The notes under the pieces were generated by a model that worked only from the letters and a program-made list of their open reading frames with translations, did no database searches and was not told where the DNA came from. Positions 38,599-48,967 of a stretch of DNA of 64,000 nt are shown piece after piece (position 1 is the stretch's first letter; each line of letters starts with the position of its first letter). Both the position numbers and the translations under genes were made by a program. The DNA is taken from the NCBI RefSeq assembly GCF_947507565.1, contig NC_089186.1:2604001-2668000 (forward strand), read 5' to 3'. Origin of the DNA: Oscarella lobularis. Its lineage: Eukaryota > Porifera > Homoscleromorpha > Homosclerophorida > Oscarellidae.

Positions 38599-38610
38599 TG
38601 CGCATGCGCA
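38599..38610. promoter_or_regulatory. NRF-1-like palindrome upstream of copy 7
   Basis: TGCGCATGCGCA, an exact match, lies 14 bp upstream of the copy 7 start. Confidence 0.5.
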
Positions 38611-38666
38611 ACGCTTAATAATTTCGATGCCCGTATAGTATTGACCAAGCGCGCCACGCCCTCATA

Positions 38667-39786
38667 ATGTCAAGGAAAGGAATACAAAAGAAACGTCATC
38701 CCCTCTCAAATCTTGATTACTTTGAACACAATCCCCCAGCATCATCAATCTTGATTGGCCTTCCAAAGTTCTGCTTTATAACCCTTCAATCCGTCCGCTA
38801 AAAGAAACAAAATTAAAAATGTACAAATGAATTGTTTAATTAATTAACCTTCGTTTAAATGTGAAAATGAACCAGTGATAAAATCGAGTACAGAGAGCTC
38901 AATAAACATATAAGGAAATAGAGATCGCCTTATAAGAGAGAATAATTATATTTAATATTTTTAATTTTTTTACTTTACCTGTCCGAAGACGTATAGTGTT
39001 CCCAGAACGCCTCCAAATCTTCCTCCCAAGACATGAGAAAGAACGAAGTAGACTCCACCTGGACTCACTTGAACTCGAGAACATAATCCACTCACAGAGA
39101 ACGTTGTTATAAGAGCCACGCCCACTGTGAGAAAAATCATTAGAGCGGAGAGACCAAGGCCAGCATTGCCCCTAGAAAAAAAATCAATTAATAAATTCAA
39201 ATTATTTATTATTTATGTGGGATGTTTCTTACAACCATCCAACCGGATCTGAGGAAGATTACGACTCCAAATATGATTAGAATGCATGATGTGAAAACGC
39301 CTGGAATCACGGATCTATTTTATTATCCGTGCTGGAATTCAGATCCTAAATAAGTATGCATTTATGACGTCGTGGCTTATTCTCACCGTCAAACGAATTG
39401 GTTCGCGTATGAAAAAGTTTGTTTTCCACCACGGTTTGTCCTTGTCCTTTGTATGAGGAAGTTTAGCATGTGGGGGCGGGGCTCTCCTTCGATCTTACCT
39501 CGTGTAATTCGCGAAATAGCTCGCTTTCCTCGTCGTCCATCGCTTTTACGCAAATTTGAGGCGACGATCGTCCGCTTGAGCGACATTGCGACGCGGGCGT
39601 CGACTCGGGCGACGTAGAAATCGGCGGAAACGGTTCGAGCTCCATCGTTTCCGCCGTTCGACGATTTTCGCGCTTTCGCTGCTTCGATTCGTCGCTTCGT
39701 CGCTTCGTCGCGTCTTGAAAGGAGTCTTCCTTCGTCGTTCCTCGTTTATCGAGATCACATGGTATTGCGATATTGTTATCCGCCAT
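38667..39786 (-). pseudogene. SLC12A8-like transporter 5' fragment at the array edge, unit 7
   Basis: The only copy in which an upstream ATG (MADNNIAIPCDLDK, 39786) runs in frame into METMELEP-type exon 1, so it may keep the ancestral start. It is nevertheless broken. Ten bases are missing in the exon that normally reads REPIRFGTWDG (near 39,390), shifting the frame, and about 170 bp are deleted near 38,750 compared with the other spacers. A 31-bp hairpin insertion lies in the next intron (39308-39338). Confidence 0.75.
39308..39338. mobile_element. 31-bp hairpin insertion with 7-bp flanking duplication
   Basis: The intron sequence ctggaat occurs on both sides of cacggatctattttattatccgtg (split here: 7-bp arms cacggat and atccgtg around a short AT-rich loop). 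The other array copies have a single ctggaat and no hairpin. This looks like a tiny terminal-inverted-repeat insertion or an excision-repair footprint with target duplication. Confidence 0.5.
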
Positions 39787-40252
39787 CTTAGGTGTGGTTG
39801 ATCATGCTTCAATCGCGTGGCGATGTTGCGTCATTTTTCCTAAAGATACCGGTCAAACCTGTATCGAAACCGGTTTAGAATTCTCACCTAATTCGTGAAA
39901 CGAATGAGCGCGCTGCATTTGACACCACGTGACACAGGCCGACCAATGAGCACGCTGGGGGAATGCGTGGGGCGCGCTGTTCAAAATAGCGAGCGAGCGC
40001 ACCGATTCTTCAGTTGCGGCTGAGGGTGGGTGCGGCGTGGAGCAATCTGCGTCTCATCCTTGAGAGGACTGGCTCGGGGGCTTTGGCAGAAGACAAGGAC
40101 GGATAGTTGGATTCTCAGCGTGGCCCACGGTTAATTCCGTGCCGGAGCCTGCAAGCAGGGCGATGGGGGGCTTCGGCCTCGGTCTACGCACTGGGCAAAC
40201 GGATCGTTTAAGGTCTTATTGTCGTCAAGAAGCACGAACCGCGTTAAGCTGA

Positions 40253-40627
40253 GTGGTTACGGCTTGGAGGGGGTGTCGCAAGCGGCCTGGTTGCCGGCAC
40301 TTTTCTCACCCGAACGACGCGATTAGACCAACGATGATCCAGCCCAGGAGCCTTCGATTCCGCCATTGCACTGTCTTCATTGTCAACCTCTACAAACAGC
40401 AGTCAGCCTCTCTCCATTCCACAAGGCCCGCTTCTTCCCAGGAAGACATAGCGAAGGCTTTGGTACCAGCGCACCGGGGTTTCGGTATTAGGGGCCGATC
40501 CTCATCCAGGTGGGTACTGAATGGAATGGCCGAGGACCCGCAACTCGCCCGAAAGTTTTTGGAAGGGGGTCTTCGCTTTGCGAGACTCACCTGGGCTACG
40601 ACGCGTCCGAACCTCCCCGTGGTGTAG
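40253..40627 (+). CDS. Conserved 124-residue open frame of unknown nature, block copy B
   Basis: Near-identical to 21420-21794; the difference seen is LARKFLEGG here against LARHFLEGG there, with otherwise the same start and stop. The downstream GTACGT...TTTTCTAG intron-like stretch is also kept. No family recognised. Identity over non-coding flanks shows that the duplication is recent, so conservation alone does not prove coding. Confidence 0.3.
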   Translation: MVTAWRGCRKRPGCRHFSHPNDAIRPTMIQPRSLRFRHCTVFIVNLYKQQSASLHSTRPASSQEDIAKALVPAHRGFGIRGRSSSRWVLNGMAEDPQLARKFLEGGLRFARLTWATTRPNLPVV

Positions 40628-41271
40628 CCTGGGTAGCGCGAATACGGACGCAACAAAAAGGTACGTACACCGATTGATTTACAGTAGCTAATCTCTTTTT
40701 TTTCTAGGCGAAAACTCGTGCAGATGGAAAACGAAGATAGAGCGCGAAGAACGGGACGAATTCAATATCTATTTATTCAGGTGCACGTTTTCTCGTTAGT
40801 TTAGCTCGTAGATTTGCTCGAATAAATGTTTTTCGCGAATCGATCTTACTGTGCGCGCGTTCATCCACGTGACCGTGAGAATTCTTCGCAATTTCGAGTC
40901 GATCGTCGCCGATACGCCGTTGTTCGTCGTCTCAGCGTCATTTCCGCGTGTCGAGGCACCGATTCGAGACGACAGAACGTCGCATTCGCGTCGATAAGCG
41001 GCCGTTTCGTCTCCGCGAAGAAACGCGATCTCTTCGAAGTCCCGTCGCAAGCGGAAACCGACAAACAATGTCAGGTGGACCACGAACGTCAACGAAAACC
41101 ACAACCCCGTTGAATATTCGCTGGAAACGCGCGTCGCGACAACCAGATGGACACAAATTCCACAAACACCTTTTACCGCCCCTATTTCCGGTTTTATAAT
41201 TAACAAAATATTTACAAAAGAAAAAACTAGAAGCCCTTCCACGACGAGCAATTAGAGTAATGCATTTCCAC

Positions 41272-42313
41272 TTAGGCATAATCGACTAAAAACGTGCAAA
41301 AGACAATGAGAAAAAACCACCAGACCGTTAACTTAGGAACTCGAGCCCCTGAAGGAGATGAAGGAGCAAAAGTAGTCGAAGCCAAAGTCGTAGACTCAAT
41401 ATGAGCAGTACTATGTATTGAAGTCTCGATTGATGGCTTCGATGACGTCGACGGCGTTGCCGCCACGATCGCCGTCGACGGAATAACGGTAAACGAAGGG
41501 GGATAATTTTTCGAATTAAATTTCCCATGCACTGCCATATAATATTCGCCCTGTTGCTCCAAATCGACTACGATGGGATCGATGAGGGGCTGGAGTCGAT
41601 GATAGTCACTCTCGTTGCGTACGAGACCGCAGGCGAAAACCTGAACAATTGCACATAGAAAAATCAATTGTTTTGAATACTCGTACTTTGATTTCGTATC
41701 TTCCCGGAGTGACGTAGGCTTTTACACCTCTAGGACGAATGCAATGACCTAAATACATGAACCTGTGTGGCGGCGATAGACCGTAGATGAAGACGTCGAT
41801 CGCATCGGACGACTGGAGTGCGTTATAGAGAATATAATAGGAGTTGTTTTGACTTAGGGTCGAGTCGACGTTTTCGACGTGGAACAAAAAGTCGATTCCG
41901 TCTGCCGATTCCGTGGGATCGGCAATGAGAACGCTTCGACATTTCGCCGGTAGAGGCCTTGGGAATTTGCTCGTGACGTTTCGAACGTCGGGACCGGCGA
42001 TAACAGCTAGAAAAAGAAAAAAGAGTTGAGAGTGTGAAGCGCGCGCGCGCGCGCGCGCGCGTCGCGGGTGGCGCGCCCTACCTCCGTTTTTATTTACGAG
42101 CGCCACTTGGACGCTGTCGTTCATGTCGACGCGGAATAGTGCGATTGCGTGATCGCCGTAGCTTAGAGCGGCGAATCGGTGCCCGGAGAAGACGACCTGG
42201 GCACGGTATTTCCAACTGGGGTAGAGATTTAGCACGAAAGCGGTGGTGAGACACGACGCCGCGTCGACGATTGGCGTTAGGAGGAGTAGCGCGAGCGAAA
42301 GGGAGCGTAACAT
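41272..42313 (-). CDS. Secreted, probably GPI-anchored protein of unknown family (306 residues)
   Basis: Three exons: 42313-42082, 42006-41687 and 41640-41272, with GT-AG introns. The frame sums to 307 codons. The protein opens with MLRSLSLALLLLTPIVDAAS, a clear signal peptide. The middle contains scattered cysteines (AKCRSVLIAD, GHCIRPRG, FACGLVRN) and NSS/NST/NES-type glycosylation sites. A serine/threonine-rich stalk follows, and the end, LTVWWFFLIVFCTFLVDYA, is a hydrophobic tail with almost nothing after it, typical of a GPI signal. It should sit on the outer cell surface. No known domain recognised. Intron 1 carries a (GC)n run. Confidence 0.75.
42039..42061. repeat. (GC)n dinucleotide run in an intron
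   Basis: About 23 bases of uninterrupted alternating G and C in intron 1 of the GPI-anchored protein gene. Such tracts can adopt left-handed Z-DNA. It is likely polymorphic in length. Confidence 0.9.
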
Positions 42314-42759
42314 CGCCTCCGGAGAGCCGTCGGGGTTTGGGAAGCAATCGGATGGGGCGTTCGAAGGCAAATGCTAAAGGAACGCGATCGCTTCGAACAA
42401 AAACGGAATGTGTGTTTACATAATTCGCCACACGATCGATCGGAACTGAGAGGAGGGACACGTGATTGAAAGACGAGGACCCCCAGGCTCCCCCTGACCA
42501 CTTGACGCGCCACAATCGCGACGAAAATAGAGTCGAAAAGCGTTTGATTAGGAGTCTCGGACTTGGATAAGGAATCGTTGGATTTGAGGTGAGGAGAAGC
42601 ACGATCGCCACGTGACCAAAGAATGCAGATAACAATCGACAAAAGTTCGAGAGCTAAAAAGAAAAGTGGGGGATAGAGGACTCCTAGACTCTACACCTCT
42701 GTGCATTGATTGGTTTATTGTCTATCCAAGGGGCTCTGTTAGTTCAATCCCTCCTGTAT

Positions 42760-45082
42760 CTAATTTGATTTCGCGCTCGCTTTCACGCGTTTAATCGCTC
42801 CAAGGAAGACCTCGCGCGTCTGACGAGCCAGATCGCCGTATACCTTGAGGTCGTGGTCACGCAAATCGTCGGCGTCGTGCCGCGCGCGTCGCAGCGCCGC
42901 GTTCTCCAACAAAACGCTCTCCAGTCTACATCGAAGACAAAAGTCATTATGCATACGACATCCTTTCATTTGCTAAAAAGACTCTTCTTACCGCACTTCT
43001 AGGTTATCTAAACGATCGGTGTCGCTGTTTCTTCGCCGACGTTGTCGTGGAGTCGCAGTGGCAGATTCCCGTCGTTCGGCGCGCAGCTGTCTCTCCGTCT
43101 CGGCGCATTGATCGCGAGCGTCGCGAACGCTGTACGTGCGCGTATGTATTTACTTTTCTTGTTTTCTTTCTAGGGGACCTACTCTCGTCGAAGAACGGAT
43201 ACGAGCTCGCTTAGACGATCGCGTTCGATTTCCGCCACTCGACGCAGAGCCGTCTGCTCTTCCACCGCAATATCATTCGATAGACAAGTAGCACATAGAC
43301 TAAATTAAAAAAAAATAAGAATGAGGGTGCATGAGGTGATTAGTATGCACGTATGCAGCAGCTAGGCTCTCATACTACACGTGGGCTCATGTGCGTTCAG
43401 TGTGCGTGGGGTCTAATATACAGGATTCCCTTAGGGTGATATTATACCTTGGATTTGAACTCTTCGGTCGAGCAACTGCTGGAGCAGATCGAGGTGATTG
43501 ATAGGCGAGTTTCGACTTAAGATGTTCCACCTGACGAGTCAAATCGCGAACGATCCCCGACGACGATTCCACCACCTATAATTATTTTTTTAATAATAAT
43601 AATCTCCGTTTATTGCACCTGACGTTGTATGCTATCATTCATTACCTTCTTCGATGAGGAGAGACGTTCGATCAATTCGTCATCGTGTCGAGTTTTATCG
43701 ATGAGAAAGGCGAGTTGGGTCTTGGAGGTCTTCAGTTCTTCGCTTAGGGTTTTGTTGCGTACTTTTAGCGCGGTGCATTGGCGCGCGCGTTCGTCGCGTT
43801 CCGCCTTTAGTTGATCGAGCTCGCGTTTCAATTCCTTGCGGAGAGATATCGTAATTAGGGAAGCATCTTGAATCGTTTGACGTTCGTTGCGCTTTTGCAA
43901 CTAATTGAGGCGCGCAATGCATTCAAAGTATGTCGTGCGTATTTTTTTAGGAACGTATAAATAACGGGTATGTTTGATTCTACTGACCTGATGCGTTTCT
44001 TTTCTCCTTATTTCGATATCTCGAATTTTGATTTCCGCGCTTTGCGGCGTTGGCACGTGACTTCTAGTACTTGAATTCTCTTTTTTGAGTTCGACTTGAA
44101 GTTGCTGAACCTGGGGGTTAAATTTCCTTCTAATATACATTTTTATTAATTCAAATTTTACTTTTTGTTGGAGTGCTTGAATCTGTTGTGAACGCCCTCG
44201 CCATGACGACGGTTTCCTTAGCAACTCACTAACATTGATACCCTCTCCAACCTCCCTAGCTAAAATCTTCCAAAAATTCAATTAGATACATTTTGCTACA
44301 AAGTGTCAACTTACAGTCTGATACGTTTTTAGGTCCCGTTTGCATTGTTGACACAATGTACGAAGATCTCTAAGTTTAGCTTGACTATGTTTCAACTCAT
44401 CTCTCAATTTATCACACTCAAACTAAGGGAACGTTTTTTTCAATATGATCTAAGGTAACTATGACAACTGACTTGGTCTGGTTCCACTGGATTTGGTTTC
44501 TTTGTTGCAGCCGCTGATTCTAGTTCTTTTATCTTGCGTTTTAATTGAGAAATTGATGATTTTTCTGACTCCAATTCCGCTGTCAATTCTCTGTTTTTCT
44601 TAGACAACTGTACTATTCTTGTCGTGGCATTTTCACCGTACAGTCCAGCTAAAAATAATATTTAATTATTATTAATTAAGAGTTGCCACATCTCACCTCC
44701 TAATAATTCGGCTTTATCATTTTTCCATTTTTTCGTTTCGCGTTCGTTTGCGTCGAGGCGTTCTCTTAGCGTTCGATTATCGGTCTCAAGAGTCTGAAAC
44801 GTCGATTGAGTCAATAAACGTAAAAAGATATCGTTGATATAAAAACCTTGATTTTTGCTATGAGATCGGGCCGTTCTACTACTTCTGAGCTCACTACGAC
44901 CTTCTCCTTGAGTTTAGCCTGTTGGGATTCGGATATAGAAGCTGTGGAAAGCGTAGGAAGTCGATTACTTCGTTCGTTCGACCGACTCCGCGTTGAGTCT
45001 TCGAGAATTGAGGGTAAAATCGCCACTACGGTGACGCCCTTTGTCCTACCTGGAGATCGAGGTGATCTTCAGCGAGTTTCAT
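42760..45082 (-). CDS. Coiled-coil protein, possibly CCDC13-like
   Basis: About ten exons. The start at 45082 reads MKLAEDHLDLQ and splices in phase 0 to AKLKEKVVVSSEVVERPDL. Further exons are rich in charged heptads (TLETDNRTLRERLDANERET; LKRELDQLKAERDERARQC; TQLAFLIDKTRHDDELIERL; TERQLRAERRES). The last exon reads LESVLLENAALRRARHDADD and then ARQTREVFLGAIKRVKASAK before the TAG at 42760. The end of the protein (leucine-rich coil, then a helix with FLGAI) reminds me of the C-terminus of CCDC13, a centriolar-satellite protein, but this is a weak match. Any long coiled-coil protein would look similar. It lies head to head with the GATA gene across about 1.6 kb. Confidence 0.65.
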
Positions 45083-46711
45083 CTACGCAAAGGCTAAAGA
45101 CGGCGGCTGAGCGTCGAAAAAGCGAGTTGGGCAATTTCGAATGCGCGCACGCTAAGTTGCTAAGGGGACCCAGTGCGTAGTCCGCGCAATGTTGCGTAGA
45201 TCTGAGATCTGCGGGTGTTTGTCGCGTGTGGCAAAACAGCGGCGCGCGTATGCGCGAGAGATTAGATAAGGAGCCGGTGCATTATTACTACGAGTCGTCA
45301 CACACAAAGTCGACTCCTTGTTCGATGGTATCCCATATCGCACATCCGCATCTCACTGTTATCATGCTAAGGCGGAAGTTGCCCCTACAGAAAACTTAGG
45401 CGTAGAGAGGACAAACATGCAAAGACGCACTTTACTAAAGCCCCCGTTCAAAAAACAGGTCCAAACTAAACGCTAGGCCCTTTGTACTCGAACGCAGCTG
45501 GGCATCTGTTGGGGTCTGCGGTTTAGGGAACACCCCCGCGACATTTCCATTAGGAAACGCCGTGACCAGGAAGCGTAACGGGAAACGACTTCGCAGAAGT
45601 CGAAATATCGTCGAATGCATACGCTGCGCGACACCAACGCGCAAAAGAAGGCCGAAAAACGAATCCCCTCATACTCTGACCCCATAACAAGGCGACAGGG
45701 CCCCGCCCTCGCGCCAACTACCGGTCAAATGCCTCGTCGCGCCTACGCCTTATTTAATTCAATCAACGTCGACTGGCAAATGAGAGTCGAGCGTTTGTTG
45801 CCCTTTGCTCGTCAATTGGTCCGTTATCGCGACAGTGGAGGCGTTCCAATCATTGTCCAATTAATGCAATTGGACATTCTGGCGCCACGAGCTGTCCATT
45901 TCTCGCCAGGTCGGCGCTCGCGATAATTCGTTCGCAAACGTGCGTTGTTTGCCTTGCAAGGCTGCCGTCTTTCCGTCGCGTCTCCTCCTCACCTCGCCGT
46001 CGCGTCGCGTCGCACGTTTTTTGATTGCAAAACAGGTCAGTCTCTCGCGCAAAACTCATATTTTATCTCGGCCCCGTGCGCTTGCAAAGCTGCCCGGCCC
46101 CGCGCATCCCCGCTTGTTTATCAGATGCGTAATTAGCGCCGCGAGTGATAAAGCCTCTCTTTCCTTTTTTACTCGTACATCTAAACGATCGCCGGATCGC
46201 GTTTTTTGAATAGAGTCATACAGAGAGAGAAAAATAGTCTATAGAGAGACGATACGCTTGGGCGACGTTTCCTCTCTTCCGCAAGGGCGGACCCGCTCTT
46301 CTCTTATCTATCTCGCGCACACAAACACGTTGTCTCTTTACATCGATCGATACTCAGGGTGCCCCCCTCCTACCCTCTGTATCCCCCCTTTTTCATCGAA
46401 GTCACCTCGTTATCCACACCCCGGAATGGAAGTGCGCCCTCTAGCATTTCGAAACCGAGAGAGGTCCTCGAGGCGGCGGCGCGGGCGCGAGGCAACTGTG
46501 GGGAATCTGGGATGTGGTCGCGGTTCGACAGACTCATTCGCGCACACGCACAGCTGCCAGTCCATCGATAGGATCCCAATCTATCGCTACTCGCCCCGTG
46601 GCTCGCCGCGTGCTGTCTTAGACATTTCCCGCCTCGTTCTCTTCTCCAACCCACGCGCGAGATCGATCATTCGATTGTAATCGAAAAAAAAACCCTTGCA
46701 GATTTTTTAAA
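45083..46711. promoter_or_regulatory. GC-rich region between coiled-coil and GATA genes
   Basis: I see no convincing gene in this 1.6 kb. It is CpG-rich and contains WGATAR sites, including AGATAAG at 45264-45270 and CTTATCT at 46303-46309, close to the GATA gene, which could allow self-regulation. The open frames here (for example 45615-45926) have no recognisable domain and no splice structure. It probably holds both promoters and the GATA 5' leader. Confidence 0.45.
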
Positions 46712-48546
46712 ATGGAATCTCCCGTCGCGACGAATAATCGTGCGTGGATGCACCCGGCTTTCGCGATGGACGAAAGTGGCATAACACGTAGCTGCTGTCT
46801 CTACGCTTCGCCTCAACGTCGCGTCTCCGCTGGAGGAGGAGGAGGAGGAGGAGCCCCTTTCTATGACGATGGAGCTAAAGCGCTCGCTCTCGATTCCCTA
46901 CAGCATCATCAAACGCCGCAGCAATACGATTCGGTCGTCGAACGATCGACGTGGTCGCCTCTACCGTCATTCAATCGGGGGGGACCCACTCTAAACGCGG
47001 CTTCGCCTTTCGCTCCTCAAACGGCGTATTCCTACACGCCACCTCCACCACAGCCCGCATTTCCTACCTATTCAGCAGAACGCCAACCTCAAATCTACAC
47101 GCCATGGCTAACAGCGGGCGCGACGCAAACACCGAGTAAGTTTCGTATACACTCTAGTTTTAATTTCGATTTTTTTGTTCGTTTTAGTGCAGCGATCGCC
47201 TTCTCCGCTTCCGGCGACGACTACGACGACATCGATGCCAATTCAGCATCAAATGTCGCCGTGGTGTAGCAGCGGCGTCGGCACGGGGGGTCTCGTTACG
47301 CCAACTACGCCATCCCAACACCACCAAACTCCCAGTCCCGCGACCACGACAACGGGGACCCTGCGCGCGGCGACGGCGGGAAACGGTAGTAGTGGGGTTC
47401 TATCGTACGGCGGGATGCCTCCGTCGCCGAGAACGTCGACGGGAGACGAGGATAATACGTCTCCGTCCGGACCGCCGTCGGCCAATCAGACGCCAGCGTC
47501 GAATAACGTGTTTCGTTTTCCGCCTATCAGCGCTTCGCCTCTCATCGCGGAACTTACGAAGGAGAAAATGGCGCCGCTGCCGTCTCAGCTGCCTCCGCCG
47601 CCGCCACCCGTCGCGCCCGGTCCTTTCAATAATCGGCCCCCTGTCGATACCTACTATGCGTCTACGCAATCGCTTCCTACGCCGCCGCCTCTCTTTCCCT
47701 ATCCCTCTATGAATTCATCTATGGGCATTGGAGGGCCTCAGGGAATGCTGGGTCTTGCCAACAAAGCCAGACAAGTGAATCCTACGACTATATCGCCAAC
47801 TATGAGTTCGTTCTCGAATAGTTCCGTTACTTCGTCAGGTTAGCCTTATGCCTATTGCGCGCTTTTCTGTGTACTATGCAAATCTCTTCTATTTAGAGAG
47901 TCGGGAATGTTCCAATTGCGGTGCGGCGTCCACGCCTCTCTGGCGCCGAGACGGAGGCGGTCGCTATTTATGCAATGCCTGCGGTTTGTACTCCAAGATG
48001 AACGGAGCCCAACGTCCGCTCGTAAAACCAAAACGACGCATGGTCAGTCAGTGAATGAATAATCACGTGATAATCCTAATCCTATTAATTTATTTATAGT
48101 CGAATTCTAAACGCGTGGGCGTCGTCTGTTCGAATTGTCAGACCACGCAAACGACTCTGTGGCGCCGCAACGAGAAGGGAGAGCCCGTATGCAACGCGTG
48201 TGGTCTCTACTACAAACTCCACAAAGTGAATCGACCGCTCTCCCTTCGCAAAGACGGCATACAAACGCGCAATCGTAAAATGTCCTCTAAGAAAACCAAG
48301 ACCACGCCCCCGCCTCCGTTACCCCGCGCGTACCCGGATGTTAGTCACGTGAGTCCGCCGCTTTCCGCTGCGACGGCGGCGGCGGCTGCCGTTTCCGCCG
48401 CCGCCGCGCAGAGCGCCGTTTTTCAACAACAACGAACGAATGGGACGCCGGGGACGGGGGGAATGCAATCGCAAGGTAATGGGAATGTGTTTTCGTTTGA
48501 GAATCTTCAGTCACAACCGCCGCCTCTGACGAATTGTATCGCTTGA
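46712..48546 (+). CDS. GATA transcription factor with two zinc fingers (555 residues)
   Basis: Four exons: 46712-47135, 47188-47838, 47897-48042 and 48100-48546, adding to 556 codons. The N-terminal 355 residues are low-complexity, rich in proline, serine, threonine and glutamine, with a glycine run, and probably form the activation region. Finger 1 is [12 protein letters not shown]...CNAC and finger 2 [12 protein letters not shown]...CNAC, each CX2CX17CX2C and each on its own exon, followed by the basic tail ([16 protein letters not shown]) that contacts the minor groove. The C-terminus has an alanine run and ends PPLTNCIA. Family role: nuclear regulator of germ-layer and cell-type genes. 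The paired fingers put it in the animal GATA1-6/pannier class. Confidence 0.95.
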
Positions 48547-48824
48547 CTGAGATCGTCGTGACTCTCTCTCTCTTAAGATTTTAGAAAAAATATGTCTCTC
48601 TTTGTTTTTGTCGCGCTTTTTGTATAATTCCGATTCTGATACATATTATGCCTTATGACTATATCTCTCCTTTTTTTGTAATTCTGCTATTTGTCTTGAT
48701 TGGGGACCGTCTCTCTCTCTGTTTCTCTTTGTAGTTCTCAGTTTAGATTTTAGTCTATAGTGCTTAGATTAGATTCCGCCAGTTAGTGAAAATGCTACTG
48801 TTCTATATAAGCTTTTCTACCTGA

Positions 48825-48830
48825 AATAAA
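48825..48830 (+). terminator. Polyadenylation signal of the GATA gene
   Basis: AATAAA lies 280 bp after the stop codon and is followed by a T- and A-rich stretch. It is the first canonical signal downstream of the GATA gene. Nothing else is seen between it and the GULP1 start at 48968. Confidence 0.6.
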
Positions 48831-48967
48831 TTTTCTAAAAATAGTCTATTGATTTTAATTAATTCCACCATCACGCGACCGTCAATCGAGATCACGTGCG
48901 TTCGTACTCAAAAGTGGGTGGGTCATTCGAGTAAGCCGTCTACGCCGCCGCCTCGTTTTTTGACGAA

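Larger units (their letters stand above)
39250..41280. repeat. Duplicated 1.9-kb block, copy B (array edge)
   Basis: Partner of 20,600-22,470, with the same order: transporter 5' end, GC-rich segment with the conserved 124-codon frame (40253-40627), arginine-rich segment (40,796-41,251). Unlike copy A it is followed by unrelated single-copy genes, so it probably marks the original right border of the array. About 170 bp at 39,840-40,010 are present here and absent from copy A. Confidence 0.8.

Noticed and set aside
1-39800. The array as a satellite repeat or transposon cluster
   Set aside because: The 5.8-kb units contain a full multi-exon gene with intact splice sites and no reverse transcriptase, transposase or terminal repeats.
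45615-45926. 103-codon plus-strand frame between the coiled-coil and GATA genes
   Set aside because: No recognisable domain, no splice partners, and GC-rich sequence in which long chance frames are common.
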